DNA of 64,000 nt from Nematostella vectensis (lineage: Eukaryota > Cnidaria > Anthozoa > Actiniaria > Edwardsiidae): NCBI RefSeq assembly GCF_932526225.1, contig NC_064044.1:2487001-2551000 (forward strand), in the 5' to 3' direction. Of the stretch, positions 11,132-21,170 are shown piece by piece (position 1 is the stretch's first letter; the number at the start of each line of letters is the position of its first letter). The translations under genes were made by a program, and so were the position numbers. The notes beneath the pieces were generated by a model. It was not told the origin of the DNA. It saw only the letters and a list, made by a program, of their open reading frames with translations, and ran no database searches.

Positions 11132-12979
11132 ATGCATACTCAGAATTATCAGCTGGTATCATTAACAGAAGACGATGTTCCTGGGGCAAAACTTCCAAGA
11201 GACATTACCGATTGTAATGTTTTTGAATTAAAACGTTGGTTGGAGTGCCATGGACAGAAAAAGGGAGGAAAAAAGGCCGATTTGCAAGAGCGTGTCAGCC
11301 AGTGCATAGGCCTAGGCCTAAAAATTGATCCGAAAGTCGATGGTGGAAAATGGCACAGAATTAAAGCAGAAAAACAAAGTAAAACCATTAATTTATCATC
11401 TTCATCGCGTGATGTTGACAAGCTAGCTAATTTTCCAGATACTGGTTGGAAAACATTCCCTTCAATGAACATACCAGCAATGTTTAACTATGGACACATT
11501 TACCATTATCTGGTCGAATCTGTTGCACAGCTGTGCGCTAATGATGAAGAAGAGAGAGAGATGAATATCGAAGATTCAGTGACAGAGAAACCGTTAAGGA
11601 AAGGAAGAAGTCTTGTCACAAGTGGTTTTGTGGAGAATATTCAAGACACTACAAATGAAAGTACATATTTTGTTAGAGCACACGTTCACCATTCTATGAA
11701 AGCTGACTTGCCTTTGAAAACATCTGTATCAGTAAGCAAACTCAGTGGTTTTGTGAAGTATTGTTCTTGCAGTTGTAAAGCAAATGAACTTGGTAGATGT
11801 TGCCATGTGTCTGCCCTATTGCTGTTTATCAGCGATTATCTGGGAAAGCATGGATATGATGCAGTTGCACCATCCACTTCAAAAGATTGCCAGTGGAACA
11901 AAGGTAAAAAGAGGGCACGGAATCCAAAGCCTTTACCACAGACAAAGTATACATCAACATCCACAAAGAGAAGTAAGACTCAAGAAATGTATCAATTCGA
12001 CCCACGGCCTGCAAAATACCATCAGCGTGTTAATTTTGATGGTGTAAATAATTTTGTTTCAGATCTATCCTCTTATAACCATTCAAAGGGTCAAACGTCC
12101 ATGTGGGAAACTGTCTTCCACTATTCATATTCAGATTTTATGTTAGAGAAAGACGACATTGCAGTGTATACTACATTAATTGATCAATTCGAAAATAATA
12201 TCAGTTCTGCATTAAAAGATCTGCTAATCAGTGTGCCAGATCCTAAATGCTGTCAAGTACCCGGGACTGAAAAGCAAAGACATTCGTCAGTATGGTTCCA
12301 GGAAAGGTGGTTTCGAATTACAGCTTCAACTTGCAAAGAAATTGTTAATTTGTCTTTGTTTGAAAACAAGGATGGCTATAAACAAAGATTATTCAACTGG
12401 CTAGAAAATAAATTTTGGTTCAAGAAGAGTTTAACGACCCCGGACATGCTATATGGCATCGAAGAAGAACCAAAAGCAATTGTCTTATACGAGAAATGTC
12501 GAAATGCTACTGTTAACGAAAGTGGCTTGTGGGTTCATGCAGATTTTCCATACTTGGGAGCTTCACCCGATGGATTGATCTTTGTCGATGGTAAACTCGA
12601 TGGGATAGTTGAAGTGAAGTGCTTGAAAATATTAAAGACCAGGACAGTAAAACAATTACTCGATGCAGCTTCAACTGAGCTAAAGACAACAATAAACTAG
12701 CAGTGTTTCAAAATAAGTGACGAAAAGCTAGTTTTGCGCCCAACATATGCACATTATTATCAAGTCCAGTTGCAGCTTCTAATCACAAATGCTAATTATT
12801 GTGATTTTGTCCTACATTCTGGAGTTGGCGATCCCCACATAGAAAGAATAAGGAAGGATGAAAGAGTTCAGGGTGAAATAATCCATCATTGCTACAAAAT
12901 TTGGAAAACTGTGTTGGTACCAGAATACTTTTTAATGAAGGTTCCCAGAAATTTATGCCCAGTCATTTTCAACTTTTAG
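11132..12979 (+). pseudogene. SAP-SWIM-YqaJ nuclease of ISL2EU, one amber stop
   Basis: This is the accessory nuclease of the transposon, of the YqaJ/phage exonuclease type (PD-(D/E)XK fold). Residues 26-60 look like a SAP DNA-binding domain (FELKRWLECHG). A SWIM zinc finger lies at about 205-232 (CSCSC...CCH). The nuclease region has WFRITAS (393-399), GIEEE (442-446), SPDG with D480, and EVK with E494 and K496. A TAG after codon 522 (12,698-12,700) interrupts a frame that otherwise continues to 12,979 and contains the expected YYQVQ segment and the C-terminal end. Apart from that codon the ~615-codon gene looks intact. It converges on the transposase 320 bp away. Confidence 0.9.
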
Positions 12980-13301
12980 CGTACAATACTGATAATCTTT
13001 GTATACCATTTAGCATACACGTTTTTTTTATAAGAAACTACACTCATTTTTTTCTATAAGAAACCCTGTTATAAGATACCGTAGCTTATCCGCAGCTTAT
13101 CCTCACTCCTGCGCAGTTCCATAAAACCCTGTGAACCCTAATCGAAATAGTCTTGGGCAAGACTACTTAAAACCTGACTACTTATATATGGGACTCTACT
13201 GTATCGAAGTAGGGGGTACAAAGTTATTGTGACCCCTTCTTGTTAATTTAAGTCTTCCATTAATACCAAATATTTATTTTTAAATTATAAGACATAAATT
13301 A
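12980..13301. other. Spacer between convergent ISL2EU genes
   Basis: About 320 bp of AT-rich sequence with no ORF of note. It presumably holds both 3' UTRs; no unambiguous AATAAA arrangement was found. Confidence 0.5.
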
Positions 13302-14882
13302 TCACTTGCATAGTAGATCTTGAAAATTTACCAGGCAACAGGACACAAAAACCAATTGGGATGCAATTGGCGCTAATACTAAAGGAATAGTACGATCAAG
13401 CAGTCTGAACTTTTTCAATCTCTCATTAAATCGTTCCACATGAATACGAGCTTTTGCAATGCGCTTTGTTAGAACAATGTCCTCTTTAGTGAATGATTCT
13501 CGTTTACCAAGAAATGGAGGAATAAATATTTTTGCTTGCAATGGCAATAACAGGTCTTGTACTGTAAATCCTTTGTCAACCAAAAAACTGTCCCCAGGAT
13601 TCACGTGTCGCAAAATTCCACAGGTCTGAAAAACTTTAACATCATCTGCACTGCCTTCAAACAGATCTGATACAAACACTGCAGCTCCATTTGGATTTAC
13701 AGCGATAAGGCATTTCATAGTTGTATGGTGCTTATATGCTGAATACATGTTACCTTGTTTTCCATAATCACGTGGAACCTCACATTTGAACTCTGTGCAG
13801 TCTATAGATGCTCTGATGTTTTTGAATTTCCTGAAAATTGCAGGTTTAGTTCTGTGAAATGCATGTCTCTCAGGAAACATCAAGTCCTCGTGGTCTTTAA
13901 AATGATGGAACAGAAACATAATCCATGTGATAAAAATATTACTTAAGTAAGTTGCACTCACTCCATAAAAATGAGACATTGTAACATAATTGAAACCTCT
14001 ACGTAGTCTTAGGAGTGTTACAAAGAGTTGATCCCTTATACTTAAACACTTTGGTTCTTTCGGTTCTTGCACATCTACTTTTTTGACACTGTTGCGATGT
14101 TTCCAGTATGTTAATTCAAATTTTGCAGGGCCAAGAAATTCATATAAAATGTCAAACTCTCTTGGAAATAAGCCAATAAAATATTTACATTTGCTTTCAT
14201 CTGCAAGTATAACATCAGCTGACATGAGATTTTTAACACTTTTAACAGTTTTAGCGTCTTCAATCAACATTGCCTTGTTCCTAAGCATCATTGTTTCCAC
14301 CTTTGCCCCTAGGATATGCCTATCATACACAGTTTGTGTTTCCTGATCTTTTTGAAATGGCTCCAGATTTTGATCATCAATTTCTAACTGTGTGTCATCG
14401 CGGGAACACGATTCATCTTCATCTTGACTCTCGAAGTTGTTATCATATAGGCCCGTGTCGTCTCCTAGCTTTCGTTTTCGAGTTGATGATGGGTGGCCTA
14501 GTAATAAAGTTCGGTCTTTCGGTGCCTTCCTTGTCTTATTAACCTTTGAAGTTGTTTCTTTTGAGGATGTAGCGAAGATAGGATCTGGATTTATAACTGT
14601 TGGTCCATTTCCTCCAACAAAATGCAAGGAACAGATGTATGTGTACTTCTTGATATGCGACAATGTAAATGATTTGCGACCGCAAGCGTGAATCCACCGC
14701 TTACACTTCTCAGTTTTCTGCGTTTCTTGTTGCTTCTGCCAGTCAGTCATGCCATCTTTAAATGCTCCTGGCTTTGGAAAACGAATGAAATAAACATTTT
14801 CTGGCAGCCGTTCAGAATACCTTGAGCCAGAGTTGCATTTTCCCCAACAACAATGCTTTGTTGCTCCTTTTTTGGCAGCCAT
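13302..14882 (-). CDS. ISL2EU transposase (THAP + DDE_Tnp_4), intact
   Basis: This DDE transposase would cut and paste the surrounding element. The frame is open to 14,948, but I prefer the ATG at 14,880-14,882 because it begins MAAKKGATKHCC, as THAP proteins start close to their first cysteines. Numbered from 14,948, the THAP C2CH ligands are C34/C38 and C106/H109. A helix-turn-helix region lies near 305-340 (QLFVTLLRLRRGFNY). The DDE triad is D383 (SIDCTEF), D458 (VDKGF) and E505 (HVERFNERL). There are no stops or shifts over ~526 codons. The length fits the family, and activity is plausible from sequence alone. Confidence 0.93.
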   Translation of the reverse strand: MAAKKGATKHCCWGKCNSGSRYSERLPENVYFIRFPKPGAFKDGMTDWQKQQETQKTEKCKRWIHACGRKSFTLSHIKKYTYICSLHFVGGNGPTVINPDPIFATSSKETTSKVNKTRKAPKDRTLLLGHPSSTRKRKLGDDTGLYDNNFESQDEDESCSRDDTQLEIDDQNLEPFQKDQETQTVYDRHILGAKVETMMLRNKAMLIEDAKTVKSVKNLMSADVILADESKCKYFIGLFPREFDILYEFLGPAKFELTYWKHRNSVKKVDVQEPKEPKCLSIRDQLFVTLLRLRRGFNYVTMSHFYGVSATYLSNIFITWIMFLFHHFKDHEDLMFPERHAFHRTKPAIFRKFKNIRASIDCTEFKCEVPRDYGKQGNMYSAYKHHTTMKCLIAVNPNGAAVFVSDLFEGSADDVKVFQTCGILRHVNPGDSFLVDKGFTVQDLLLPLQAKIFIPPFLGKRESFTKEDIVLTKRIAKARIHVERFNERLKKFRLLDRTIPLVLAPIASQLVFVSCCLVNFQDLLCK

Positions 14883-14973
14883 GACATGATGAAGAATGTT
14901 GGATGTTGTGTTTGTCCGCACTTCGATCCCAAACTGCTTTGCGCGCATGACGTAATATTTATTTTTAACCCTT

Positions 14974-14985
14974 GGCTAAAGCGCT
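14974..14985 (-). repeat. ISL2EU right terminal inverted repeat
   Basis: GGCTAAAGCGCT, the exact inverse of the left end, followed by the AT duplication at 14,986-14,987. Confidence 0.9.
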
Positions 14986-15039
14986 ATTTTGTAGACCTTG
15001 AGGTGCTTGACGTGATAAGTGCTTGTTGTCCCATTTCAG

Positions 15040-15405
15040 GACGTGATTAGGAAGATTGTGGAGGGAAGAGATGAGAGCCGAGAAAGACGCAGAAATGTGG
15101 AGAAGAGGAAGAAAAAAGGAAGAAAAGAGAAAGAAACGAAAGAGAGAAAAAGAAAAAGACAAGGAAGAAAGTGTGAAGAGGAAGAAAATACTGAGGATGA
15201 CAACGAAGAAGTAGAAGATGTAGTTGGCGAAGATGACACTGGAGAAAAGAAACGTAATTTGGTGGTGGCGGAGGTAGTTGTGGTGGTAATGATGGTGGTA
15301 ATAATAGTGATGGTAGTGGTGATGGTGATGATAGTGGGGATGAAAGTGATGGTGGTGGTGATTGTGATGGTGATTGTGATGATAGTGATGGTGGTGGTGA
15401 TGTAA
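15040..15405 (+). other. Exon-like part of zinc-finger/coiled-coil gene copy 0, running into (GGTGAT)n
   Basis: A strong acceptor ('cccatttcag') at 15,039 is followed by an open, very charged segment (DVIRKIVEGRDESRER ... EDVVGEDDTGEKK). The acidic GEDDTG block parallels GDEDDTG in the copies near 22.82 and 30.74 kb, and like them it runs straight into a GGTGAT-type microsatellite (about 15,270-15,400). The repeat part is unlikely to be true coding sequence. The minus-strand histidine-rich ORF here is a shadow of the repeat. Confidence 0.45.
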
Positions 15406-15956
15406 GGGTGTGTTAGTATAGATCTCGCCTTTTTGTTGTGTGTGTGTACGGATCCCCATATTGAGTAGGTATTTCATATATGGTCTGTTTTTTTTTGTAC
15501 CGACACATGGTCTATTAGAGTGGTTTTCGAAATCCCATGAAACAAAATGCAATTGTTAAAGTGTAATAGTCAAGCCAGAACAAAAGATAACAAAGACATT
15601 ACAGTGTATTTGTACGAAATAAACTAAAAAGTATTTCGCAGGATTTGAAAACCACTCTATACGACATTTATAGAGGACGGTCACGCGCGGAGCCCCATAG
15701 GAATAGAGAAATGGTATATAACTATGCGACTGAGTTTTTTTTTGTCCTCTCGGGGGAGCCCTGTGGTTCTGCCTGCCTTTCTGCTAAGGCTGTCCCAAAG
15801 ATGCTCCAAATTTCCTAAAAAGATGCTCCAAAAATACAAAGAAGTTGCCAAATGTTGCTCCAAAAGTTGCCACAAATTTGCAAAAGTTGCTAATAAAAAA
15901 GATGCTAAAAAAATGGAATGAGACCTATCAAAAAATTGTCCCAAGTGTAAAAATTT
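15406..15956. other. Spacer in gene copy 0; degenerate 'gttgcc/gatgctcc' tract
   Basis: It holds a GTGTGT tract near 15,437, sequence resembling 33,855-33,900, and a degenerate tract of 'gatgctcc' and 'gttgcc' units at 15,790-15,910. A 65-codon ORF at 15,724-15,921 with a hydrophobic start and several Cys/Lys residues comes from that tract; I do not call it a gene. Confidence 0.4.
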
Positions 15957-15957
15957 G

Positions 15958-16022
15958 CCAACAAATTTACTAAACTTTTTAAAGTTGCAGAGAGAATGCT
16001 GCTTAAAAAACATTTTATGTAA
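15958..16022 (+). other. 3' terminal coding block of zinc-finger/coiled-coil gene copy 0
   Basis: It reads NKFTKLFKVAERMLLKKH and a stop, the same C-terminal block that ends gene copy 1 at 24,477-24,540. It marks the start of the first 8.5 kb tandem unit. Confidence 0.55.
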
Positions 16023-16473
16023 ATACACCTTTTCCAAAAACGTCAGTGCAAACGGCAAATGGCGATTGTGAAATGGCAGTTCTACGACCGAAAGGACCCA
16101 TGGATACCAAAATATTTGTTCCAAATTCAGAAAAATATAAATAAAACATACGACTGTCCATTTTATGTAATTAATATATGGTTCTGACATCGCTTGAGTT
16201 TATTTATCACCTTTATTTTTACGAATAATTACTACCCATAAACACCTTTCGGTAGTAGAACTGCCATTTGGCAATAACCATTCGCCGTTCGCACTGACAA
16301 CCTTTTTAGAAATAGGTGTATGTAATATGTAATGTAATATGTATATAAATTATGATGCAATAAAAGAGGCTTCATGAAAAAAACGAAACAACTTGTTTCA
16401 CAGTGCAACTTAAAGAAAGAGTTGTCCATGTGAGATTTATAACAACGTGGCTAAAAGCCAAAGCATATGCAGG

Positions 16474-17269
16474 CTAGTGAGGCCACACACCCATGTTGCC
16501 ATTATATCTAAGCATCACAGACACTTCAAGTGTTTCCTCTAGTGCACTGTCCTGCTGTCGGTTAAAAGCATTTTGTAGGAGACTGAAGACTCTCTCTGCT
16601 GCTGCCAAGCTTGGTTGGATGAGTAAGATCTTCTTCGTAGCCGCTGAACAGTTAGGAAGAGTATCCAGATGTTCTGCCCACCAAGATACTTCCTCTTCCT
16701 CTGTGGTGCAAACTACTCCATCTGCAGCGGCCAAGTAGCTTGGTACTCTTCAACCAGAGAAGCAACCTCATCATTGGAGAAAAATCCAAACTCCTGTAGC
16801 TCCTCTACAGATGCTGCATTTGGGTGCAGTTCCTATACCTTCACAGGGCAACCAAGTGTGCTGCCTTGAGGGCACGCACGGTAGAACGGAATTCTACCGT
16901 GAAAATATTGAAAACATGGAGCAATGCAGGCTTTGCCTTTGCAACCAGCTGGTTGTAGATACCAGGATCATCATTTGCATGCTGCTTTGCTTTGGCCTCA
17001 ACATTCTGGTATGCCTCAATGGCAATAGCATGGGCTACTGTAGACAGGCACTCATAACAAGAAAATACAAGGGGCCCATCTTCTTTTAGATAATAGGTGG
17101 CAGAAATAAAATGCTTGCCTGCATCAGCCAAAGCAACCAGCTCCATTTCTAGGTCACGTGTAGCCTCAGGATCATCGAACACCTCCAGCAGCTTGGCTCT
17201 GCACATGGGTGAGTGGTGGTCATGGCTCCACATCTCCATAGTACTGGGTAACCAAATCAAGCAATTCAT
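16474..17269 (-). pseudogene. hAT-family transposase remnant, unit A
   Basis: The C-terminal dimerisation (hATC) domain is clear at 16,474-16,734 (QPSLAAAERVFSLLQNAF then DSALEETLEV). The upstream part at 16,841-17,269 carries a hAT-like segment (SPMCRAKLLEVF ... FSCYECL). The two are in different frames and the ~100 bp between them has stops, so the gene is broken. The catalytic N-terminal half and BED finger are absent. Unit B has the same breaks. Confidence 0.8.
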
Positions 17270-17975
17270 AATTACGCCATCATCTTGTCTCTGATCTCGG
17301 CTTCATAGAAGTCCCTGTTCTTGTCTTCCAAGCTAGTCTGGCTGCAGGGCTATGGGAAAACATTGTATTCCAGTATCTAGAAAAAGTCTCTAGCACTGTA
17401 AACTAAAAATGTTACCCAGCATTATCAATGGTATGTGAAAAGCAAAGAAATAAGGCAGCTAGAAAATAGTATTTAATGAGAATATATGCGGATTCAAATC
17501 TGCTGTTTGTGGCCGAGGGTCAAACAAGTCTTTGAGGAAGCGTTTGTCTGACGAAACGTTTTTTTTTTTGGGGGGGGGGGGGTATATTCATTTTTTTGGG
17601 GGGAGGGGTGGGTTTAACGTTGCAGGCGTTTGCCGTATAGAAAGCTCTCGCGAACAAATCCACTTATAGATCTCACAAGGGTGTTAGATAAATTGCGCTA
17701 CGCAAGGGAATTGTTGTTTCAAATATTCTAATAGAAAATAGGCAAAATGACGATTTTCAATGGAATAATTTTTTGGAAGCGATAAAAATCGCTAAAAAGC
17801 GGGAGATTTGGTGGTCAACGCGGGAGAGCGGGGTAAGGGGTCCAAAATCTTGAGACTCCCGCATAATGCGGGAGAGTTGACAGCTATGCGTACGAGCCGA
17901 TAGTAAAATCTACCCGTGTGTTTGTGAATCCGCCCGTCGCGTTACCTATAGAGGCTCTACACTGCTATTCTCATC
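17270..17975. other. Intergenic, unit A: homopolymer tract and promoter-like sequence
   Basis: No gene. It contains a T-run followed by a G-run at 17,562-17,582. A ~250-bp stretch (17,310-17,560) is absent from unit B, where the sequence jumps from 'ctcggctt' to the T/G run at about 25,830. Parts recur inverted near 59.08-59.24 kb. Confidence 0.6.
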
Positions 17976-17978
17976 AAA

Positions 17979-18008
17979 ATGTCACGAAGCAAAATCGAAG
18001 CAGAAAGG
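17979..18008 (+). other. Short first-exon-like ORF MSRSKIEAER, donor follows
   Basis: ATG and ten codons end in AG|GTAAAG. The same exon-donor unit is unchanged in unit B (about 26,244-26,273). A 'cctatagaggctctacactg' leader precedes it. No downstream exon could be identified with confidence. Confidence 0.35.
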
Positions 18009-19370
18009 TAAAGTTATCATATTAAGCCTATTTCACAAGAAAATTTCTCATCAGCCACAAGAAAACACAAACACAAAGGATGTTTTCTATTCACAATAAT
18101 CAGATAATTAAATAGAACATATATAAATTAAATGAGCAGTTTCTGTTTAATTTCTTATATTTGTCTTGTTTTTCGCTTCAAAGCTAAGTTGAAAATTGTA
18201 ACCAAAACAAAACGTTTCTGGTCGTAGCTTCATTGTAGTGATTTTGATTGACTAAGAAAGCAAATCCTTGAACGCTGATTGGTTGCTGGCAGTTTATTGG
18301 CTTCCATGTCTGTGTGAATCTGAAAAAGTCTTCCTTCTACAAATAAAGGCTTATTTTACTTAGGTAAGAAGGAGTTTAACGGCTAAAAATGCTCAGTTGC
18401 TTTGGAGAAATGATGTACTGTCTGGCATAATCAATTAAAAACTATATCCGGATATTTACCCTCTGTAGCAAGCGAAATGTTTTCGCAATCAAAGTATACT
18501 TAAAGACATCTAAAAGTACTATCTAGTTCAGATCATACTTTTAAGATTCGGGAATTCATATATTAGCTTAGTTAGCAAATTAACTTACTAGTACTAGTAA
18601 ATGAAATTGGGGGCGAGAAATTTTAGTGGTATTATTTTGAAATTTTATAGAATTTTAAAATTTTATAGAAAAAAACATACTAGTAAACAAAGTTTCGGGG
18701 CGAGAAAGCAATCTCGCATCATTGGCCGTAACTAGACAGGTTTTCGAACAATGGAATCAATGGAATCAGAATGGAACCGTTCAAATATTTCGAGTGAAAA
18801 CAACGATCGCTAGGGTTTTTGACAAGAGAAATAGAAATAGAACAAGAAGAAACTAAAAAGGGTTTCGCTAACTCAGAAGGCAGGATACCTTCCGGATTAT
18901 AAGGTTAGAATATTTTATTAGCTGAGTTCATTATTTAACATAAATTAGGGATTTATTTTTGTTTATTTTATGAAGAAATCGCTGACAAAGTATCCTAATT
19001 CCCGTGAATAAACTAAACCTCGGGGCGAGTTATCGTTTTTGCTTAACGCCCCATAATTTCTCGGTATTATAATTACTTATTACTAGTAAACCAAATCTCG
19101 GAGCGAGTTATCGTTTTTGCTTTACGCCCCGTAATTACTCGCACTTTTCGTAGAAAAGTGTCGAGTATTAAATTCAGTTTTCTTTTTGTTCATCTTGGTC
19201 TATAAAATAAAGTACGTCATCATGTAACTATAGCAACGTTTTAACCAATTACAGATAACTACAAAAAACAAAGCCAATCATCACAAAAACAAAGCCGATC
19301 ATCACATGGTCGATCGGCCATGCATGACGAGACTGTCATAGAAGCCGCCATATTGTAGTATTTCAGTAGG
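18009..19370. other. AT-rich intergenic or intron sequence, unit A
   Basis: No coding sequence seen. It includes ACTAGTA-flanked GGGGCGAG motifs at 18,608 and 18,697 and the first two hairpins of the GGGGCG array. A GCCGCCATATTG box at 19,343-19,354 precedes the 51-codon ORF. Confidence 0.5.
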
Positions 19371-19712
19371 TCGAAGTTATGGATAAGCTATCGCTACCAA
19401 GTACGCTCAAATCACTTACAGATGCACACACCGTTCGCGGTAGACCCAACCTAAAAGATGTCGAGCGATTTCGAAACGGGTCGAACCATTTGAGAGGCCG
19501 CGAACTCATTGAGAGACTTATTTCTTGGTACTAATAAATCAAATCCCGGGGCGTGTTGTCGTTTTTGCCTTACGCCCCGTAATTTATAGGTATTATAATT
19601 ACTTATTACTAGTAAACCAAATCTCGGGGCGTGTTGTCGTTTTTGCTTTACGCCCCATAATTTAATTTAATAGTATGGTTATTATTATACTAATAAACCA
19701 AATCACGGGGCG
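19021..19712. repeat. GGGGCG...CGCCCC hairpin array, unit A
   Basis: Four stem-loops of the form GGGGCG / TTTTTGC loop / CGCCCC lie at 19,022-19,052, 19,100-19,130, 19,548-19,578 and 19,626-19,656, in two pairs spaced 78 bp apart. A fifth left arm at 19,707 lacks its partner. The second left arm has one change (GGAGCG). The 51-codon ORF sits between the pairs. The array is repeated in unit B. Confidence 0.8.
19379..19534 (+). CDS. 51-codon ORF, unit A, unknown function
   Basis: It starts MDKLSLPSTLKSLTDAH and ends ELIERLISWY, with a stop inside ACTAATAA. I do not recognise a family. It is basic, with no membrane segment or signal. Unit B carries a copy identical over all 156 bases although flanking sequence has substitutions. 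A GCCGCCATATTG (YY1-like) box lies 25-36 bases upstream of the ATG. It could be a short protein, the first exon of a longer gene, or chance conservation in a young duplication. Confidence 0.4.
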   Translation: MDKLSLPSTLKSLTDAHTVRGRPNLKDVERFRNGSNHLRGRELIERLISWY

Positions 19713-19864
19713 AGTTGTCAGATTGAAATCATAATTCAATTTTATTTTACTGACAAATGCTTAGTCCGGTAGGCTAGTAGGCGCCTGGGTACGAGACAGC
19801 CGAATGTAACTTACTATTCTCACTGGACTCCTAGTAGGATATATAAAGCCAAGTGCATGGCATG

Positions 19865-19975
19865 GCTGGCGAATTTTCGCTTGACTGACTATAGCACAAA
19901 GGAAATGTCAAAATGGGAAATGCACTTGTTGACATTTCCTTTGTTTTGCTGTCAGTCGAGCAAGAATTCGCCAGC
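19865..19975. repeat. Long hairpin (47-nt arms), unit A
   Basis: Arms 19,865-19,911 and 19,929-19,975 pair at 39 of 47 positions around a 17-nt loop; the outermost 11 bp (GCTGGCGAATT) and the innermost 15 bp are perfect. The same hairpin is at 28,132-28,242, and half of it survives at 42,165-42,190 beside Polinton 1. Confidence 0.88.
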
Positions 19976-20493
19976 AATGCTGGCTTGTGCTGGCGCAGTT
20001 TGCACGGGGCTTAAGGAAATAACTCATTAGCAATTCAGTCTCATTTGAGCTCGCAAGCCACGAGGTCGCCCTCTTCTGCCTTCCGTCTAGCTCTACCAAT
20101 TCGCTCCATATAGCTTCACAAGATAAGATTCCTCCACTTTGCGAAAAAAGATATGGTTTTCCTTTCGTCATCTAAGCGGCCCTTCACATTAGCTGAATGT
20201 GGTTTGTATTTAGAATTATTGCGAATTTGTTTTTGCCTATTTGTTCGGAGTTTTATGTTCACTATTTTATGTGCTTATTTGATAACTTATTGTTAACCAG
20301 TTTGGTCTTTTGCACGTTAGCTCGCTTGGTTGAGCAGTGTGCTAGTTTTTTAATTCAGTCCTATTCCGTTGTGGCTCAACTATAGAATCCAACGGCCAAT
20401 TTCAAGCTGTATCGGGCAATGCTAAATTCTTATTCAGTTTGGTCTATTTATTGTATGCCAGTCCGTTGGCTTGGCTACGTTAAATTTCTTCGC

Positions 20494-21170
20494 TAAATCA
20501 TCTGTTTTGAATGTTTATTACATTACAGGTCAGCCCGCTTCTTCGGTCAATGCTAAATTCTTATTCGATTTGGTCTATTCCCTGTACTTTTGCCCGTTTG
20601 CCGGGCTACGCCAAATTACCACGCTAAATTATCAGTTTGGAATGTCTATTACATTACAGGTCAGCCCGCTTCTTCGGCCAATGCTAAATTCTTATTCGAT
20701 TTGGTCTATTCCCTGTACTTTTGCCCGTTTGCCGGGCTACGCCAAATTACCACGCTAAATTATCAGTTTGGGATGTCTATTACATTACAGGTCAGCCCGC
20801 TTTTTCGGGCAATGCTAAATTCTTATTCAATTTGGTGTATTCTCTGTATGTCAGCCCGTTGGCCGGGCTACGCCAAATTACCACGCTAAATTATCAGTTT
20901 GGGATGTCTATTACATTACAGGTCAGCCCGCTTTTTCGGGCAATGCTAAATTCTTATTCAATTTGGTGTATTCTCTGTATGTCAGCCCGTTGGCCGGGCT
21001 ACCCTAAATTACCACGCTAAATTATCAGTTTGGGATGTCTATTACATTACAGGTCAGCCCGCTTTTTCGGGCAATGCTAAATTCTTATTTAATTCGGTGT
21101 GTTGGCCGGGCTACGCCAAATTACCACGCTAAATTATCAGTTTGGGATGTCTTTCACATTACAGGAATAG
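20494..21170 (+). repeat. 131-bp tandem repeats, unit A (about 5 copies)
   Basis: Each unit contains 'attaccacgctaaattatc', a splice-acceptor-like ATTACATTACAG|GT, and the hairpin-prone CAGCCCGTTGGCCGGGCTA. Overlapping ORFs of ~95-99 codons recur at 131-bp steps only because the period is not a multiple of three; they are not genes. Unit B has about 2 copies and the 60 kb locus about 1.3. Confidence 0.9.

Larger units (their letters stand above)
11005..14985. mobile_element. ISL2EU-type DNA transposon, near complete
   Basis: The 3,981-bp element starts AGCGCTTTAGCC and ends with its exact reverse complement GGCTAAAGCGCT. It is flanked on both sides by AT (11,003-11,004 and 14,986-14,987). 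Both ends also carry a subterminal TTACGTCA. Its two genes converge: a SAP-SWIM-YqaJ nuclease on plus and a THAP-DDE transposase on minus. From my knowledge of the PIF/Harbinger-ISL2EU-Spy group, a 2-bp AT duplication with a YqaJ partner protein is diagnostic of ISL2EU. Confidence 0.92.

Noticed and set aside
11001-14988. TWA (3-bp) target duplication, which would make the element classical PIF/Harbinger
   Set aside because: TAA on the left does not match TTT on the right, whereas AT duplications next to perfect 12-bp TIRs fit exactly and agree with the YqaJ partner gene.
14965-15552. 195-codon histidine-rich ORF on minus
   Set aside because: It is the reverse strand of the charged exon and the microsatellite of gene copy 0.
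15724-15921. Signal-peptide-like, Cys/Lys-rich 65-codon ORF resembling a secreted peptide
   Set aside because: The C-terminal part comes from a degenerate 'gatgctcc/gttgcc' tandem tract and there is no recognisable cysteine framework, so I do not call a secreted peptide or toxin.
17562-17582. T-run/G-run as a functional element
   Set aside because: Homopolymers of this kind are often sequencing- or assembly-sensitive, and unit B has a different length; no function is implied.
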